Shown: piece after piece, positions 34,913 through 47,258 of the stretch
Layout: the number at the start of each line of letters is the position of its first letter
Position numbering within the stretch: position 1 is the first letter of the stretch
Assembly: GCF_024166365.1 (NCBI RefSeq)
Contig: NC_064827.1
Span: 51,860,635 to 51,924,634 of the forward strand
DNA from: Elephas maximus indicus
Taxonomy: Eukaryota > Chordata > Mammalia > Proboscidea > Elephantidae
DNA length: 64,000 nucleotides
Reading direction: 5' to 3'
Notes under the pieces: model-generated
Database searches by the model: none
Told to the model about the DNA's origin: nothing
The model's input: only the letters and a program-made list of their open reading frames with translations
Translations under genes and position numbers: made by a program

Positions 34913-36476
34913 CTGTATTAGTTTTCTTTTGATGCTTAACAGATTACCATAGATTTGGCAGTTTAAAACAATACCCAGCTATCAGCTCATAGTTCTCTAG
35001 TCAGATGTCTGGGCAGGTGCCGCTGGATTTTCTGCTCAGGAACTCAAAGGCAAAAATCATGTGTCAGCCAGGCTGGGTTGTCATCTGAAGCCCTGGGGAA
35101 GAATATACTTCTTAGCTCACTCAGTGTAAAAACTGTGTGGCAGACGAGCATCTGACCCCTCTGTCTTCACAACAGAGAAAGAATCACCATCAACATCAGC
35201 CCAAGGCTGGTTCGTATGAAGCGGAGATCAGACATGCCTCCACCGTGCAATTCTTACACCCACTATCCATGCCCCCAGCCCTCCCAGGCACTCTCTGCTT
35301 CTCTGATGAGTTTGATAATTCATTGCAATAGCCACACATAACTTACAGACCATACTCATGATTATGGGGTTTATTAGGGAAGTAACAGGTTACATACAAT
35401 TCAGGAGCAGGAACACTCAGGATACAGTCCTTTCATAAGGACAGCCTCATCTCAGCCGTGCTCACAGGCACACTTTTCTCTGGCCCCTCAGACTCTCTTC
35501 TGCTCCAGCAAGTGTTACAAAGCTCTTCTAACTCTGCCAATAAGTGTCCAGAGGCACCCCACTCCACCGGTGAGCACTGGCCCGAAGGTTCTCAGCTCTA
35601 GCTGAGTGGGTCAGTAAACCTAGCTCCGCCAAGTGCCCAGAGGCACCCTACTCCGCCAGCAAGCCTTCTGCTCAAAACCACTCACCTTTCTCTCTCTATG
35701 GGCCCAGGAAGCCCAATGCACCATCTCCTGCCTTTGCTACCACCATTTCTCCGCTGCCATTTCTTGCTGTCTTCAGTGTTACAGCTCTCTCTCTCTACCC
35801 CTCATTTGGTCTCCTGGTTCCAGGAACTCTTTAGTGCAGGCATCCTTGGTCTAAAAGATGTGCTCCACTTCTGGCTTTTCTTTCTTGGTGGCGGTATCTT
35901 CTCCTCCCACCGCTGGGATGGCTCAACTGGCAAAATTGTCCAATCCCCTTGTTAGGGTTCCATATGCATATTAGCATGGTCCCACCCACTCACTTGGTGG
36001 GAGTTCCAAAGACTATGCCTAGAAAGGCCATATTAAGTAATTCATTGCACCGCACTCGGGTTGTTTGCAGAATTCAGTTCCTTGCAGCTCCAAGGCTTAA
36101 GTTTCAGTTTTCTTACTGGCTGTCAGATGGGAGCTACTCTCAGCTCCTAGAAGCCACCCATGTTCATTGCCACATAGCTCCCTCCCTCCTCAAACTAGCA
36201 GCAGTGAACCTCTCTTGTGTCAAATTCCCCTCATACTTTGAATATGCCTTTTCAGGAAAAGCCCAGTCCCTTTTTAAGGGTATACCTGATTAGGTCAGGT
36301 CCAAGAAGGTTAATCTCACTTTCTTAAATCAGCTGACTTGGGGCTTTAATTACATCTGTAAAATCCCTTCATATCAGCACCTAGAGTAGTATTTAAGTGA
36401 GTAACTGGGAGAAGACGTATGTGCACCATTGGGAAGAAATCTTGGAGGTCATCTTTGAATTCTGTCTACTACCTTC
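34913..36476 (-). mobile_element. MLT1-type MaLR LTR, minus strand, split by an ERV LTR
   Basis: 34,913-35,124 is the complement of an MLT1 3' end (ATTAGTTTTCTTTTGATGC, TTTGGCAGTTTAAAACAA). 36,055-36,476 resumes (GGTTGTTTGCAGAATTCAG, CTTTAATTACATCTGTAAA) and ends at TTTGAATTCTGTCTACTACC, the complement of the MLT1 start. The break coincides exactly with the LTR at 35,125-36,054. Confidence 0.75.
35125..36054 (-). mobile_element. ERV LTR, minus strand, inside MLT1
   Basis: 930 bp with TG...CA ends (TGTAAAAACTG / GCACCGCA), flanked by CTCAG (35,120-35,124) and CTCGG (36,055-36,059), a 5-bp duplication with one transition. On the minus strand an AATAAA signal lies at the complement of 35,370-35,375. 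It is homologous to the plus-strand LTR at 61,523-62,730 over its first ~110 bp and its last ~600 bp, but lacks ~400 bp found there. Frames here (35,633-35,854, 35,698-35,955) are antisense chance frames. Confidence 0.82.
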
Positions 36477-36479
36477 CTT

Positions 36480-38405
36480 GCCCCACTATGTGTAAGCTGC
36501 ACATTCCAAACGCGGAGCTGTTTGAAGTAGTCTGGTCACAGACTCACATTATGGCTAAGAGAAGTTGGGACATTTTGATTAACATTTCGCCTGGAATCAT
36601 TGCCACGGAGGGAGCTAATTCCTAATAAAGTATTAATATTTTCTTACTGTAAAAATTAAAAAGCCTAGGAGGAAAGAACAATGCTCTACAGATTTTGTGG
36701 AGTTTTCAAGACTTCTTTGTCTGTGTAGAGGAATTCAAAAACTTGGTTATCTAAAATAGAAAAGGAAACAGAGGTCCAAGGCAGAAGTTCCATTTCTTAA
36801 TAAAGCCTGTAGCATCTTCTTTGTTGTCTTTCCTACGTCGGAATCTGGGGGTGATCAAACTGCACAATAGGAGGAGAAGGAAATGGGGCACCAAAGCACA
36901 GGAAAGCTTTAGAGATTTAGTGTACACAGGGCGATTTTATCACTAAGATAGATTCAGTCGTGTGTTATCAGGCTAAGCAAAATTTTAAAAACGCAGAATG
37001 TGAAAAAATGCATTTAGTCACTGTCACTGAAATGTTTCCCTGGAGAAAGGAATATTCATGCTAATTGGAGAAACTGAACAGGCAAAGATAGGAAGTTTGA
37101 ACAATTTTAATTTAGGACATCCTTTTTTTTTTTTTTTTTTTTTTACAATAAAGGTGGCTACTTCCTCTTTGATCTCTGTGTTGCTTGAACAACAATGAAG
37201 CACAATTCTGAAGTGCTCTTAAGGCAGCCCTAGTTAATGAGGCTCACAGTTCCTTAAGATTCCTAATGCCAACAAAAGTACTGGAACCAACAAACTGAGA
37301 CCTGATTTTTCAAATTTACTGCTCCTATTCCTAATGTTATGCTGCTTTCTATTCCTAAGCGTTAGACTGTTTATTCTTTCCCCCTGATTAGATAATCTGC
37401 CATGTGGAAAGAAAAGTATTAGTATTAAGTTTATTGAAAAAAATTGGCACAAGAGCCTTTGCAGGACCAGAGAATGAAAGACTATAATCTCTCTTTTTTG
37501 ATGCTGAATCACTTAGAAACATTCAGAAGTAAAGCAATGAGTAAACATTTAGTCACAGTTTAATTCACCACAATTCAATCAACATTTAAATTAAATAACA
37601 ACACTATCCAATCTTGTGTAATGATATGAAATTTATACGAAAATGAAGTTGGGGATTGAGGTAAAGCAGTCATTATTGTCTTCTAAAGATAGTCTAGTGT
37701 ATTAGGAACCAAACCTCTAGAATTTGTTTTAATGTACCTTTTAGGGATTGTTTTATTGAGTAGAACATTTATGTATATTTAAATTGTTTGTAGAAATTAT
37801 TAGGTCAGCTCTGACATGCGAAAAACTTGGAAGTTGTCACTCTGTCCTTACAAGAAAAATGACATTTCCTGAGCCCATCAGAAAACTGAGGTCACAGGAG
37901 AGAACACCACCCTAAGATCTTAAGAGACAAACAAATACAGAGAACCACAGCTGAGATCTGCTTACCTGGAGCAGAAGCTACTGGAGCCATAAACAGGTAA
38001 GAACACTTAAGTGGTAAAATTGATGAATTATTGGAGGCTGAGAGTGGACTTCTTGAGAGTGAGAAAACTCCTGGGGCTGCAGTATTTTTTTAAGGGATTC
38101 CCCACACTGCTTTTCCTCCTCAGGACCCTCACCAGTTCCGGGTTCTCACAGTGAGGATTTCAGACAGATACCTTCAGCCTGGCTCTGGCAGGAGAAGGGA
38201 AGGAATTAAAAACAAACAAACCAGTTGCCACTGACTCAATTCTAAACTAAAAAGTTTGTTTAAAAAAGAAAAAAATACTGGAGAACAGCAGAGGGAGACT
38301 GTAGAAAAATCTAAGTGAAAAGTAAAAAGGACTTTAGAATTTAAATTTGAAAGGACCGAGTTCTTACAATGGATAATCAAGCTGTATTTGTTTCCTTGTT
38401 TACCA
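36480..38405. other. No gene; single-copy-like DNA
   Basis: A 22-T run lies at 37,123-37,144. No repeat recognised in the rest; the minus frame at 37,234-37,512 has no domain. Could contain conserved non-coding DNA but nothing in the sequence proves it. Confidence 0.4.
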
Positions 38406-38409
38406 GATG

Positions 38410-38576
38410 GTAAAGCCTGGTGGTGTAGTGGTTAAGTGCTAGGCAGCTAACCAAAGGGTCAGCAGTTCAAATCCACCAGGCGCTCCTTGGAAACCCTATG
38501 GGGCAGTTCTACTCAGTCCTATAGGGTCGCTATGAGTCGGAATCCACTTGATGGCAATGGGTTTTTTTTTTTTTTT
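38410..38576 (+). mobile_element. AfroSINE, plus strand, short form
   Basis: Close to full short form: GCCTGGTGGTGTAGTGG, GGTCAGCAGTTCAAATCC, GGGTCGCTATGAGTCGGAAT, ending in GGG and a T run. Low divergence suggests a young copy. Confidence 0.95.
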
Positions 38577-38615
38577 AAAGCCCTTCTGAGACTGGAACTG
38601 TAATATCCCCTTCCA

Positions 38616-38662
38616 ACCTCCCATCCCCACCTCCCATCCCCACCTCCCATCCCCACCTCCCA
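38616..38662. repeat. 13-bp minisatellite, about 3.6 units
   Basis: ACCTCCCATCCCC repeats perfectly three times and then partly, ending just before the RTE tail at 38,673. Confidence 0.95.
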
Positions 38663-38672
38663 AACCACAGCT

Positions 38673-39258
38673 TGTTGTGGTTGTTGTTAGGTGCCATCGA
38701 GTTGGTTCCCACTCATAGCAACCCTATGCACAACAGAAAGAAACACAGCCCGGTCCTGCGCCATCCTCACCATTGTTGCCATGCTTGAACCCATTGTTGT
38801 AGCCACTGTGGCAATCCATCTCATTGAGGGTCTTCCTCTCCTTTTCTGACCCCCTACTTTACCAAGCATGATGTCCTTCTCCAGGGACTAATCCTTCCTG
38901 AGAACATGTCCAAAGTATGTGAGATGTTGTTTCGCCATCCTTGCTTCTAAGGAGCATTCTGGTTGTACTTCTTCCAAGACAGATTTGTTCCTTCCTTTGG
39001 CAGTCCATGGTATATCGAATATTCTTTGCCAACGGCGCAATTCAAAGTCATCAATTCTTATTGGGTCTTCCTTATTCATTGTCCAGCTTTAACATGAATT
39101 ATGAGGTGATTGAAAATACCATGGCTTGGGTCCAGGACACCTTAGTCCTCCATGTGACAGCTTTGCTTCTTAATGCTTAAAAGAGGTCTTTTGCAGCAGA
39201 TTTGCCAAATATAATGCGTCTTTTGATTTCTTGACTGCTGCTTCCGTTGGTGTTGACT
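38673..39258 (-). mobile_element. RTE LINE 3' end, minus strand, 5'-truncated
   Basis: Last ~585 bp of the RTE; C-terminal coding part (MNKEDPIRIDDFELRRWQ, then PWTAKGRNKSVLEEVQPECSL) in broken frames at 38,888-39,079 and 38,687-38,869. Tail GTTGTGGTTGTTGTTAG at the left. Confidence 0.93.
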
Positions 39259-39259
39259 A

Positions 39260-40210
39260 TAATAAGGTTCCCCTTATTACTGACTTATTACTGCCAGGTC
39301 ACTTAAAAATGACTGAAGACCTGTGTGTAAAAGTCAACTGAATCTTGGAAACTTGCTACTCTTAGAAGAGCTTCTCTTACAAGTTGTTTTCCTGCCCTTC
39401 TAACTATTCCTTGCTTATGCGTTTTTCTGTCCTGGCAATTCACTGTAGATTCCTATTGAAATTTTTCTAAGCTGTGACTGGGAATCTTTGTTCCCTAGTG
39501 CCCTTTTGTCCTAACTACTTACTGAATCAGTAGCTTTTTAAAACAACACCTTGGTCAGAATCTGCAAAAGTGTCAGTGTTTCAAGTACTTGTCTTTTTAT
39601 AGTAGATCCTGCCAGGACCAGCTTCCAGGCCCTCCCTGCCTGTCCTAAACTGCCCTAAGTAATGAGATATGCCCAGCTGAAATCTAGAGAAATGATCACG
39701 CTATGGTTTTTTATTTTTATTTTTATTGTTTAGCCACATCTTGTTATCAGAGAAGCATTGGTACAAACTGAGATGTTCCCATCTCAAATATTTTCATCTC
39801 AATTGGCAGATTTTGTAAAAATATGAATTTGACACATGGACTAACTCAAATGACCTTTCCACAAAATAAATAAATAAAGAGAATCTTTATGCTCTCAGGC
39901 AAATAAGCAGTTTCTCTTTTCTTGGTCTTGTTTTTCTTGGCAATGCTGGGTAAAAAACACTTGACATTTTGTCTAATAGAGATTTGCAGATTAATAGAGA
40001 AAGGATGTGAATACAGAATGAGGGAGGGATACGAGAGGAATCTTGTAATGTTTTGATATATTAGTACGCCTCATTAAAAGACAGTGGAACATGTTAAGCA
40101 GAAATAGTGAATGCGGGGGGAAGGAAAAGAATATTCTAGAATCTTTTGTTTAGATATTTCTTATCTAATGGATGCTGTTTCTAAAAGTCTGTTTATCATG
40201 GTGAGTATGT
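39260..40210. other. No gene or recognised repeat
   Basis: Single-copy-like; nothing supported. Confidence 0.4.
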
Positions 40211-40216
40211 CTATGC

Positions 40217-40385
40217 AGGAAACCCAGGTGGTATAGTGGTTAAGTGCCACGACTGTGTTAACCTAGAGGTCTGCAGTTCAAATCTGCCAGGCGCCCCTTG
40301 GAAACTCTATCGGGCAGTTCTACTCTGTCCTATAGGGTCGCTAGGATTTGGAATCGACTCGACGGCAGTGGGTTTGGTTTTTGGG
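40217..40385 (+). mobile_element. AfroSINE, plus strand, short form
   Basis: Complete short copy with GGGTCGCTAGGATTTGGAATC tail, GACTCGACGGCAGTGGG and GGTTTGGTTTTTGGG end. Confidence 0.95.
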
Positions 40386-41740
40386 TTGGATGTCTGTGCA
40401 TACATCTTCCTTTCTGTAGATATCCTTGAGTCTCCTTGATTCTCTTTTCATTTGCTAGGTTTCCTTGGAATATAAGAAACATAGCCATAGACTTGGAATT
40501 TTTTTTCTCGATTCATTCTATTCAAGAACAAGAAAATAACTGTATAACTGAAGTTAATAAGACATTGCTATAATATGTATTACAATATATTTGTGTATTA
40601 TATTATGATACCTATTGTTACAGGCATTGTATAAGAGGAAGGGGCCCATTCATAATCGTATTGTTTGTGGCATTTAATACAAAGTAAGTCGCCTTTTTTT
40701 TATATTCTTCGTTAGTACTGTCTCTTGAATGAACGAGCTGTTAGGTATTCCTTCAGCAAATAATTACTTCCTCCTTTCCACCTTCATGAGAGGTATGGGT
40801 ATATACTTCCACACTCCATTGATGTTGCACTTGGCCCTGTGACTTTCTCTGGGCAGTGAAATGTGGGTAGTAAGAGACAGCAACTCTTTCTACTTGCCCT
40901 TCTGACTTCTGCTATGAGAATCACATGTCCCAGGTAGCTGCTATCCCTCAAGCTTGAGCTCCAGATTGTGATGTGGAACAGACTGGCCCTAGACAACGCA
41001 TAGACCTGCAGCCTAAATCAGAGCCACCCCAGAGAAATCTGTAGACCCATAGCTGGAAGCAGGGCTGCCCCAGGTGATCCACAGAACTGTGAGTATGAGA
41101 ATAAATAATTTTTTTTATGACATTGCCTTTTTAAAAAATGTAGATTATTATGGCAATAGCTGACTAAAATGGAAATTAGTACCTGGAATTGGAATGTTGC
41201 CACAAGAAAATTCTAAAATATGTGGCAATAGTTTGAAGACCAGCTGGTGAGCAGTGAGAAACTGTTATAAGAGATGGAAAACTGGTGATGAATTGTTATA
41301 GGAAGCTGAAAAAAATAGAAAAAGGCATTTAGTAAAATTGCTGTATCCTGGAAGGTAGAAAAATGTATATAATAAACTCTTTGGGTGAAGAAATTTCAAG
41401 GGAAATACTGAAGATGTCGCCTAGTACTGCAAGAGAGATATGAGTTCAGGAATAAACTGGCTGAGGTACAAGCAGAAATGAGAGGGATTGTAGAAACTGC
41501 CAAAATTCTGGACTTGCAAGGTTGAAAAAAAAAAAAAAAACTCATCAATTAAGTGGTCACTGCAATATAGCCTTAGGAAAAGACTAAACCTAGGGTACTG
41601 CCAGTAAGACACGGCCCCAGGATACAGTACAATGAAGGTTGTTACCCTCTGTTAAGACTTCCAAAAGGATTAAGTTGGCTTCTCCAGGGCAACTAGCTTA
41701 CCAGAGCCTTTTAGTCAGGGAGCAGGAAGAAAAGAAACAT

Positions 41741-41938
41741 TTTTTTGGTGGTGCAGTGGTTAAAGTGTTTGGTTGCTAACCAAAATGTTGGCAGTTCAAA
41801 CCCACCAGCCGCTCCATGGAAGAGAGATGTGGCAGTCTGCCTCTGTAAAGATTTACAGCCTTGGAAACCCCATGGGGTAAGTTCTACTATGTTCTATAGG
41901 ATTGCTATTAGTTGTAATCAACTTGAGGCAGTGAGTTC
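41741..41938 (+). mobile_element. AfroSINE, plus strand, long form
   Basis: GGTGGTGCAGTGGTTAAAG head, GGCAGTTCAAACCC B box, AGATGTGGCAGTCTGC middle, GGATTGCTATTAGTTG tail; head first bases missing. Confidence 0.93.
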
Positions 41939-42329
41939 AGAGTGCTTCAGGGATGTGATTCTACTGGATGGTGATAGAAAAGGAGGGGCATAAAGGTAAT
42001 GAGCCATGATCCTTGGCGAACAATGTGCTGAGAAGGAACATCCAAGTTCCCAGGCAGAAGCATCCCTGTTGCAGGGTAGGTGGACCTGGCAACCTATGCC
42101 CAGATGGATTTCAGAGTTGCTATGAAGCAGGGATTTCTTTGTGTTTTTTCCCTTTTTTGAATAGGAGGTTTGTTGTGTTGTCTCTGTTACATCATTGTAT
42201 TTTTTTTATTGCGTTTAAGTGTACTAAGTATTTTTAGTTTCTTGATCTCTTAATAAAGAGGATCTACATTCAGACCTGATGTAGATCACACATTCTTGGA
42301 CTTTGATAATGGGATTGAGCGAGACTTTG

Positions 42330-42381
42330 GGGGGTCGCCCTGAGCTGGAATTGACTCCACAGCAACTAACAGTAACAACAG
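42330..42381 (+). repeat. RTE/AfroSINE 3' tail fragment
   Basis: GGGTCGCCCTGAGCTGGAAT, then GACTCCACAGCAACTAACAG with AACAACA after it; only the shared tail is present. Confidence 0.75.
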
Positions 42382-42880
42382 GATGGTGGATAATATATTT
42401 CGCATGTAGAAGGGATGTGAATAATTGTGACCAAGAGAGATGAATTAATAAGACCTTATTACTGGCTCTAATTTTTCACTCTTCTGCTTTAAGATTATAT
42501 ATCCATATCCATTTGGCTTTGGCCATTTGCATTAAGTTGGCCAATGGGGTGTTAGCAGACTTGATAGGAGCAGTTTGGGAACATACTTATATGGTTTCAT
42601 TTGTCTCTTTTGTTTCTGCCATTGCCATGAAAAGAACATGTTCTGGATCACTTTTTGGTTCCAGAAGAATAAAGGATCTTAAGCCTTCCCACAGACTGGA
42701 TTCAAAACCAGATCCAGGCAGATTATGACCCACAGATGAGTGAGCAAGAAACAAACGCTTAGTATTTCACGCCAGAGTTTTGGGGTTATTTGTTAGGCAA
42801 CATTATCATGAGAGACTGAAATAATGATTTCATGAACAGTTATTGCCAAGTCACCTGATAAGTTTTTTAACATCTAAACC

Positions 42881-43096
42881 AGTATGACCAGAATGCTCCC
42901 TGGAAACAAGAGTGGGGAGGCTTCATCTCATTTCTTAAGTCATGTTAGCAGGAGGGACTAGTCGTTGGAGAAAGACATCATCCTTGGTAAAGTAGAGGGT
43001 GGTTGTAAGGATGGGGCAGGATGGGTAGCGTTTCCTTCTGTTGCACATAGGGTCGCTATGAGTTGAAAGGGACTTGACGGCACCTAACAACAACAA
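42881..43096 (+). mobile_element. RTE LINE 3' end, plus strand, with internal deletion
   Basis: Begins at the codons for QPECSLEA (CAGAATGCTCCCTGG) and reaches GGCACCTAACAACAACAA. About 85 bp are missing at 43,010/43,011, where GTAGAGGGT joins GGTTGTAAGG. Confidence 0.9.
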
Positions 43097-43099
43097 TTA

Positions 43100-43625
43100 G
43101 AGTTTGTAGTAATATTAATGTTTTATTTAAGAGCAAATTGAATATAATCACGAAATGAATATGAAGCTACAGAAACCAGGGTGCATTTGTGTTTTTCCAG
43201 ATTTAAGAAGATTTGAAAAGAAGGTATCGTATCTAGCATATTCATTGTAATCAAGAGAATAAAGGCCAATATGAACATATTGTGGCTTTGTTAACAGAAA
43301 AAAAAAAAATCAAGATTAATGAAGAACAAGGTGGAAGAATTTATACCTCAATTTTTTTTTTTCTTCTGGAAGTCAATATTCTGGGTGCATCGAATACTGA
43401 GTATTTGGCTATGTTCCTTAAGAAATTATAATTATTTTAATTAAAACAATTTCAAACCAGTTTGAATGGCTATTGATCACTCATTTCATTATTTTATATC
43501 TGTATATAATTGCCATTCAGTGTAGTGACTCTATTTCATCACACAGAACCATGACTCCTTTCTTTGTTTAGATCAGATAGAGCTTATCAAAACGGAAAAA
43601 ATGTCTTCTGATGTGTTGTTCCCCC
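43100..43625. other. No gene; AT-rich
   Basis: Nothing recognised. Confidence 0.4.
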
Positions 43626-43630
43626 TTATT

Positions 43631-43783
43631 ACCAAACCCATTGCTGTCGAGTCAATTCCAACTCAGCGACCAATAGAAGAATAGAACTGCCCCATTGGAT
43701 TTCCAAGGAGCGGCTGGTAGATTTGAACTGCCATCCTTTTGGTTAGCAGCCGAGCTCTTAACCACTGCACCACCAGGGCTCCT
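43631..43783 (-). mobile_element. AfroSINE, minus strand, short form
   Basis: ACCAAACCCATTGCTGTCGAG at left through CACCACCAGGGCTCCT at right; a 10-bp gap in the middle of the tail region. Confidence 0.93.
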
Positions 43784-43869
43784 CCCTCTCATTGCATGTG
43801 TGCAAATCGTATTTGGACCTTTTATTGTGAACATTGTAGAGTAGTTTTCTGCATTATCAGGTATCAGTG

Positions 43870-44397
43870 TGTCTTAGGGTTTAGTTACCTAGTGCTGGTA
43901 TAACAGAAATACCACTAGTGGATGGCTTTGACAAAGAGAAGTTTGTTCTCTCACAGTCTAGTAGGCTAGAAGTCCGAATTCAGGGTACCAGCTCCAGGGG
44001 AAGTCTTTCTCTCTCTGTCAGCTCTGGAGGAAGGTCCTTGTCATCCATCTTTCCTTGGTCTGAGAGCTTCTCCACAGAGGAGCCTGAGGTCCAAAGGACT
44101 CACTCTGCTCCCAGCACTTCTTTCTTGGTGGTATGAGGTCCCCTTGTCTCTCTGCTCACTTCTTTCTTTTATATCTCAAAAGAAATTGATTAAAATACAA
44201 TATAATTTTGTAGATGGAGTCCTGACTCATTAACATAACTGCCACTAATCCCATCTCATTATCATAGAGGTAGGATTTACAACACATAGGAAAATCACAT
44301 CTGATGACAAAATGGTGGACAATCACACAATACTGGGAATTATGGCCTAGCCAGATTGACACACATATATTTGGGGGACACACTTCAATCCATAACA
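43870..44397 (-). mobile_element. ERV solo LTR (MaLR-like), minus strand, copy 2 of 3
   Basis: 528 bp, ends TGTCTTAG and CATAACA, flanked by perfect 5-bp CAGTG (43,865-43,869 and 44,398-44,402). Homologous to 4906-5388 along its length, and 45 bp longer. The AATAAA complement seen in copies 1 and 3 is mutated here. Confidence 0.9.
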
Positions 44398-44409
44398 CAG
44401 TGTTTATGA

Positions 44410-47255
44410 ATTCTTCCAAGACTGAACTCATATGAGAGATTCCATGGACTCACTTCTTGAATATTTGAAAAATATACAAATATATTTTAGTAGGATAGCT
44501 TCATCATACAAAATGTCAAGTTTTTTTTTTTTTTCTTTTCCTGTAAAGAGTTTTTTAAACACATGAAATGTCAGTGTTTGAAAATTACTTGATAAGTCTG
44601 GTTACCAGGCTACTGAATTTTTCATTCAGCATTTATTGGGCAATTAAACTGACCATGGGAGCTACAAAATAAGTAAGAACTCCTTTATTTAGAGAATATC
44701 ACAGGTTAGTGGGGCAAGAGGGATATAAATGAACAATCACTGGTGTGAACAGAATGGCTGGGAGCCTGGGGTTGAAGGGAGATTTTTCTCTGCTTACTCT
44801 TTTGAGCTTTTTCAATTATGAATTCTATTTATCCACATTTTGGGTAGAGAAAGATCTAATCAACAGAGACAGAGTCTCCTGTATAAATTTGTGTTGCAGA
44901 CTTGCAGTTTGACTTTTGATACCATTCCCATTCATCATTTCTGTTTGTTCTGCCTTTAACCAGAGTTGTTTTGTTTTTTTTTGTTTCTTTGTTTTTTAGT
45001 TTTCTTAAAGTCCTTGTCTCTGATGAATTCCTTATTTCCTATTTCCTCATCCACTGGCTAAAGACCTGTGTTCACAATTTTTCTTCCAACTATTTCTTTA
45101 TATGTTGTGGACTAACTCTGGCTTAAATGGATGCTTTGGTGTGCCATGCAGATACACCCTTTGGACTGAGGCACTCAATCCCCTACTTGTGAGAAATTTA
45201 CCTATTAAGCATTCATGCCTGACTCCCCACCTGCATCACTGAGAATCTCAGAGCACCTGACTTCTATAGACAAGCAAGGGTTGATAGTAGGCCTTTATGG
45301 AACTGGGTTCCATGAATGTTTGGAACATACATAGACAAAAAATATTCATTGTTTACCTAAAATTCAGGTTTAAGTGGGCATCCTGTATATTTATTTGCTA
45401 AATCTGGCAACCTTCTAGAGCCTCTGTTCCAACTGCACTGCAGTTTAATTTCTCTCTCTACCCATTCCTATTCTGTTCACTCCCTAATAGGTGCCATTTC
45501 CACAAGCTCTCCTAGGTAACCTGCCTCCATGAAAATTTTCATATCAGAATCTGTTTTTCTGGGAACGTGAAGTAGGACACCAGCTTTCGTAACAATTTTC
45601 TCATACTTCTGCCAACCTGATTTTAACTCCTGGGCTCCTTCTCCAGCTGGATGCCATTGCATAGTTGCCTTCATTCATTGCTATGACCTTTCAAGACGGA
45701 GCAGCCTTCCTTTTTCCTTCTATCTTATAATCACACAGGTACATGGATCTTGAGTTTTTATAAACTTTTACAAGAAAAGAGCTGCCCAGCCTTGAATAAC
45801 ACAAATAATTTACTTACTACGAAAGACAGGACTTAAAGAAAATATAGGCTAGCTTGTATTTAACGTTTATTTGCAAAGTTGCATTGTAACTAACTACCAC
45901 AGACTGTACACCCTGTCACAGAATTTAAGAGCTGGAGGGGACCTCTGAGTTACATAATCTCTCTGTTTTGTATCTCAGGAAGGAGCTTTTGGCAACCAAT
46001 TTGCAACACAATGGAGATGTTCTTTGTGAAAATGAAAAGTTAAGCCCTGAAAAAAGAACAAAGGCATGCATTATTTTGATTGCTAAAAAACCGGATGCAA
46101 GAATCTCTAAACCAATTTAATATAAAAAGCTTATTTTTGGAATCCAGACGTAATGAAATAGTTAAACAGCAAAGTCCCAGTTGCTGTAGAAAGAGATGTT
46201 TCATGATGAAACACAGGCTGTGTAGTAGCATCTATGATTGTTTTCAAGTAGAGAACATTTGCGTTCTTAAATTTATAGTCTGGACTCAGCTTTACAACTT
46301 AACAAAAGTTTTAACGGTGTACAAAGCTCACCTCACCGAAATGACTCAGGCAGATTAAAAAAAAAAAAAAAAAGTAACTAGTCAGATGGAAAGTTTTTGT
46401 ACTGCGAAAACATAAAGACACTGTTGCCTAGTAGAAAATATCTTTCAGGGTTAATGAATTAAGTTTCATGTGTCTCCTTTAAGGACTGTACCTCTCACCC
46501 CCCCACCCCCATTCCCACCTGACTAATGAAGATGTTTGGGTCTATCCCAGATGAAAGGAATATCTTGTTGCATACCTAACTTCCACAGCTTCGGCTTTTG
46601 GACCAGTCAGCCTTACCCACTTTGTAGCTTATAACTGACTCCTCACTGAGTTCTCAATATTCTTAGCTACTCTACTCTCATCCTAATTGTATCCCTGCTT
46701 TACTCTTCATTTTTATGCGCAATTAATCTTTTGACTGTGACTCTGTCCCAACTTCTGTTTGGATCTTCTTTATTCTGACTTTCATTAATTTCCCTTGGGA
46801 TACTTGCCCTCCTAGCTCAACTCAACACTACTGGAAAACTGAGGATTCCCTGTGTTCAGTTCCTTTCTAAAACCTATCACCTCTTTGGTCCTTATATTAA
46901 AAGTAAGAATAAAAAGTGATTAAGTTCCTGCTAATAATTAAGTGGCAGAGCTAACTAAAAGTATGAGAAATGACATTTGTGAGTTCCTCAGTAATAATCT
47001 GTACTTAGAATAATTGTACATGGAGAGAATGTTCTTTGCAAATTGAATTACCATTTCAGCACAGACTAGAATGTGTCAACAATGTGACAAGAATAAAGGG
47101 AGAATGAAAAAAATCAGAATGGGAGGGATACATTTCCCTTAACTATATCATATTCAAATTTTTTTTATTTCTGGCAACATGAAAGAAGCCTAGATAAAAT
47201 AGAAACACTAAATAATACTTGATACAGTATTTTAAAAAATATTTTTTAAAAATTC
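44410..47255. other. No gene; mostly unrecognised DNA
   Basis: A T run at 44,521-44,534 and a 17-A run at 46,357-46,373. 45,905-46,000 (AGAGCTGGAGGGGACCTCTG) looks like an old interspersed repeat, family unsure. Frames at 45,477-45,674 (minus), 46,040-46,231 (minus) and 46,080-46,358 (plus) lack domains. Confidence 0.4.
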
Positions 47256-47258
47256 ATA

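Larger units (their letters stand above)
40735..42830 (+). mobile_element. MLT1-type MaLR provirus: LTR, internal, LTR
   Basis: 5' LTR about 40,735-41,175, internal 41,176-42,450, 3' LTR about 42,450-42,830, all plus strand. The LTRs match each other in outline (TTGGCCxxTG near the start; GAATAAA then TTTTGGGGTTATTTGTTAG at the end of the 3' one). The internal part begins GGAAATTAGTACCTGGAATTG and ends GCATGTAGAAGGGATGTGAA, as in MaLR internal sequence, which lacks viral genes. Interrupted by an AfroSINE at 41,741 and an RTE/SINE tail at 42,330. Confidence 0.65.

Noticed and set aside
35698..36293. Plus-strand frames of 85 and 114 codons with a Leu-rich, signal-like stretch
   Set aside because: They lie antisense in an ERV LTR and in MLT1; the hydrophobic run comes from complementary AG-rich DNA.
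38616..38662. CRISPR-like short repeats
   Set aside because: Units are directly tandem with no spacers, in mammalian DNA: a minisatellite.
45477..46358. Possible exons in the 45.4-46.4 kb low-repeat stretch
   Set aside because: Frames of 63-92 codons without domains, consistent splice sites or codon bias that I can defend.
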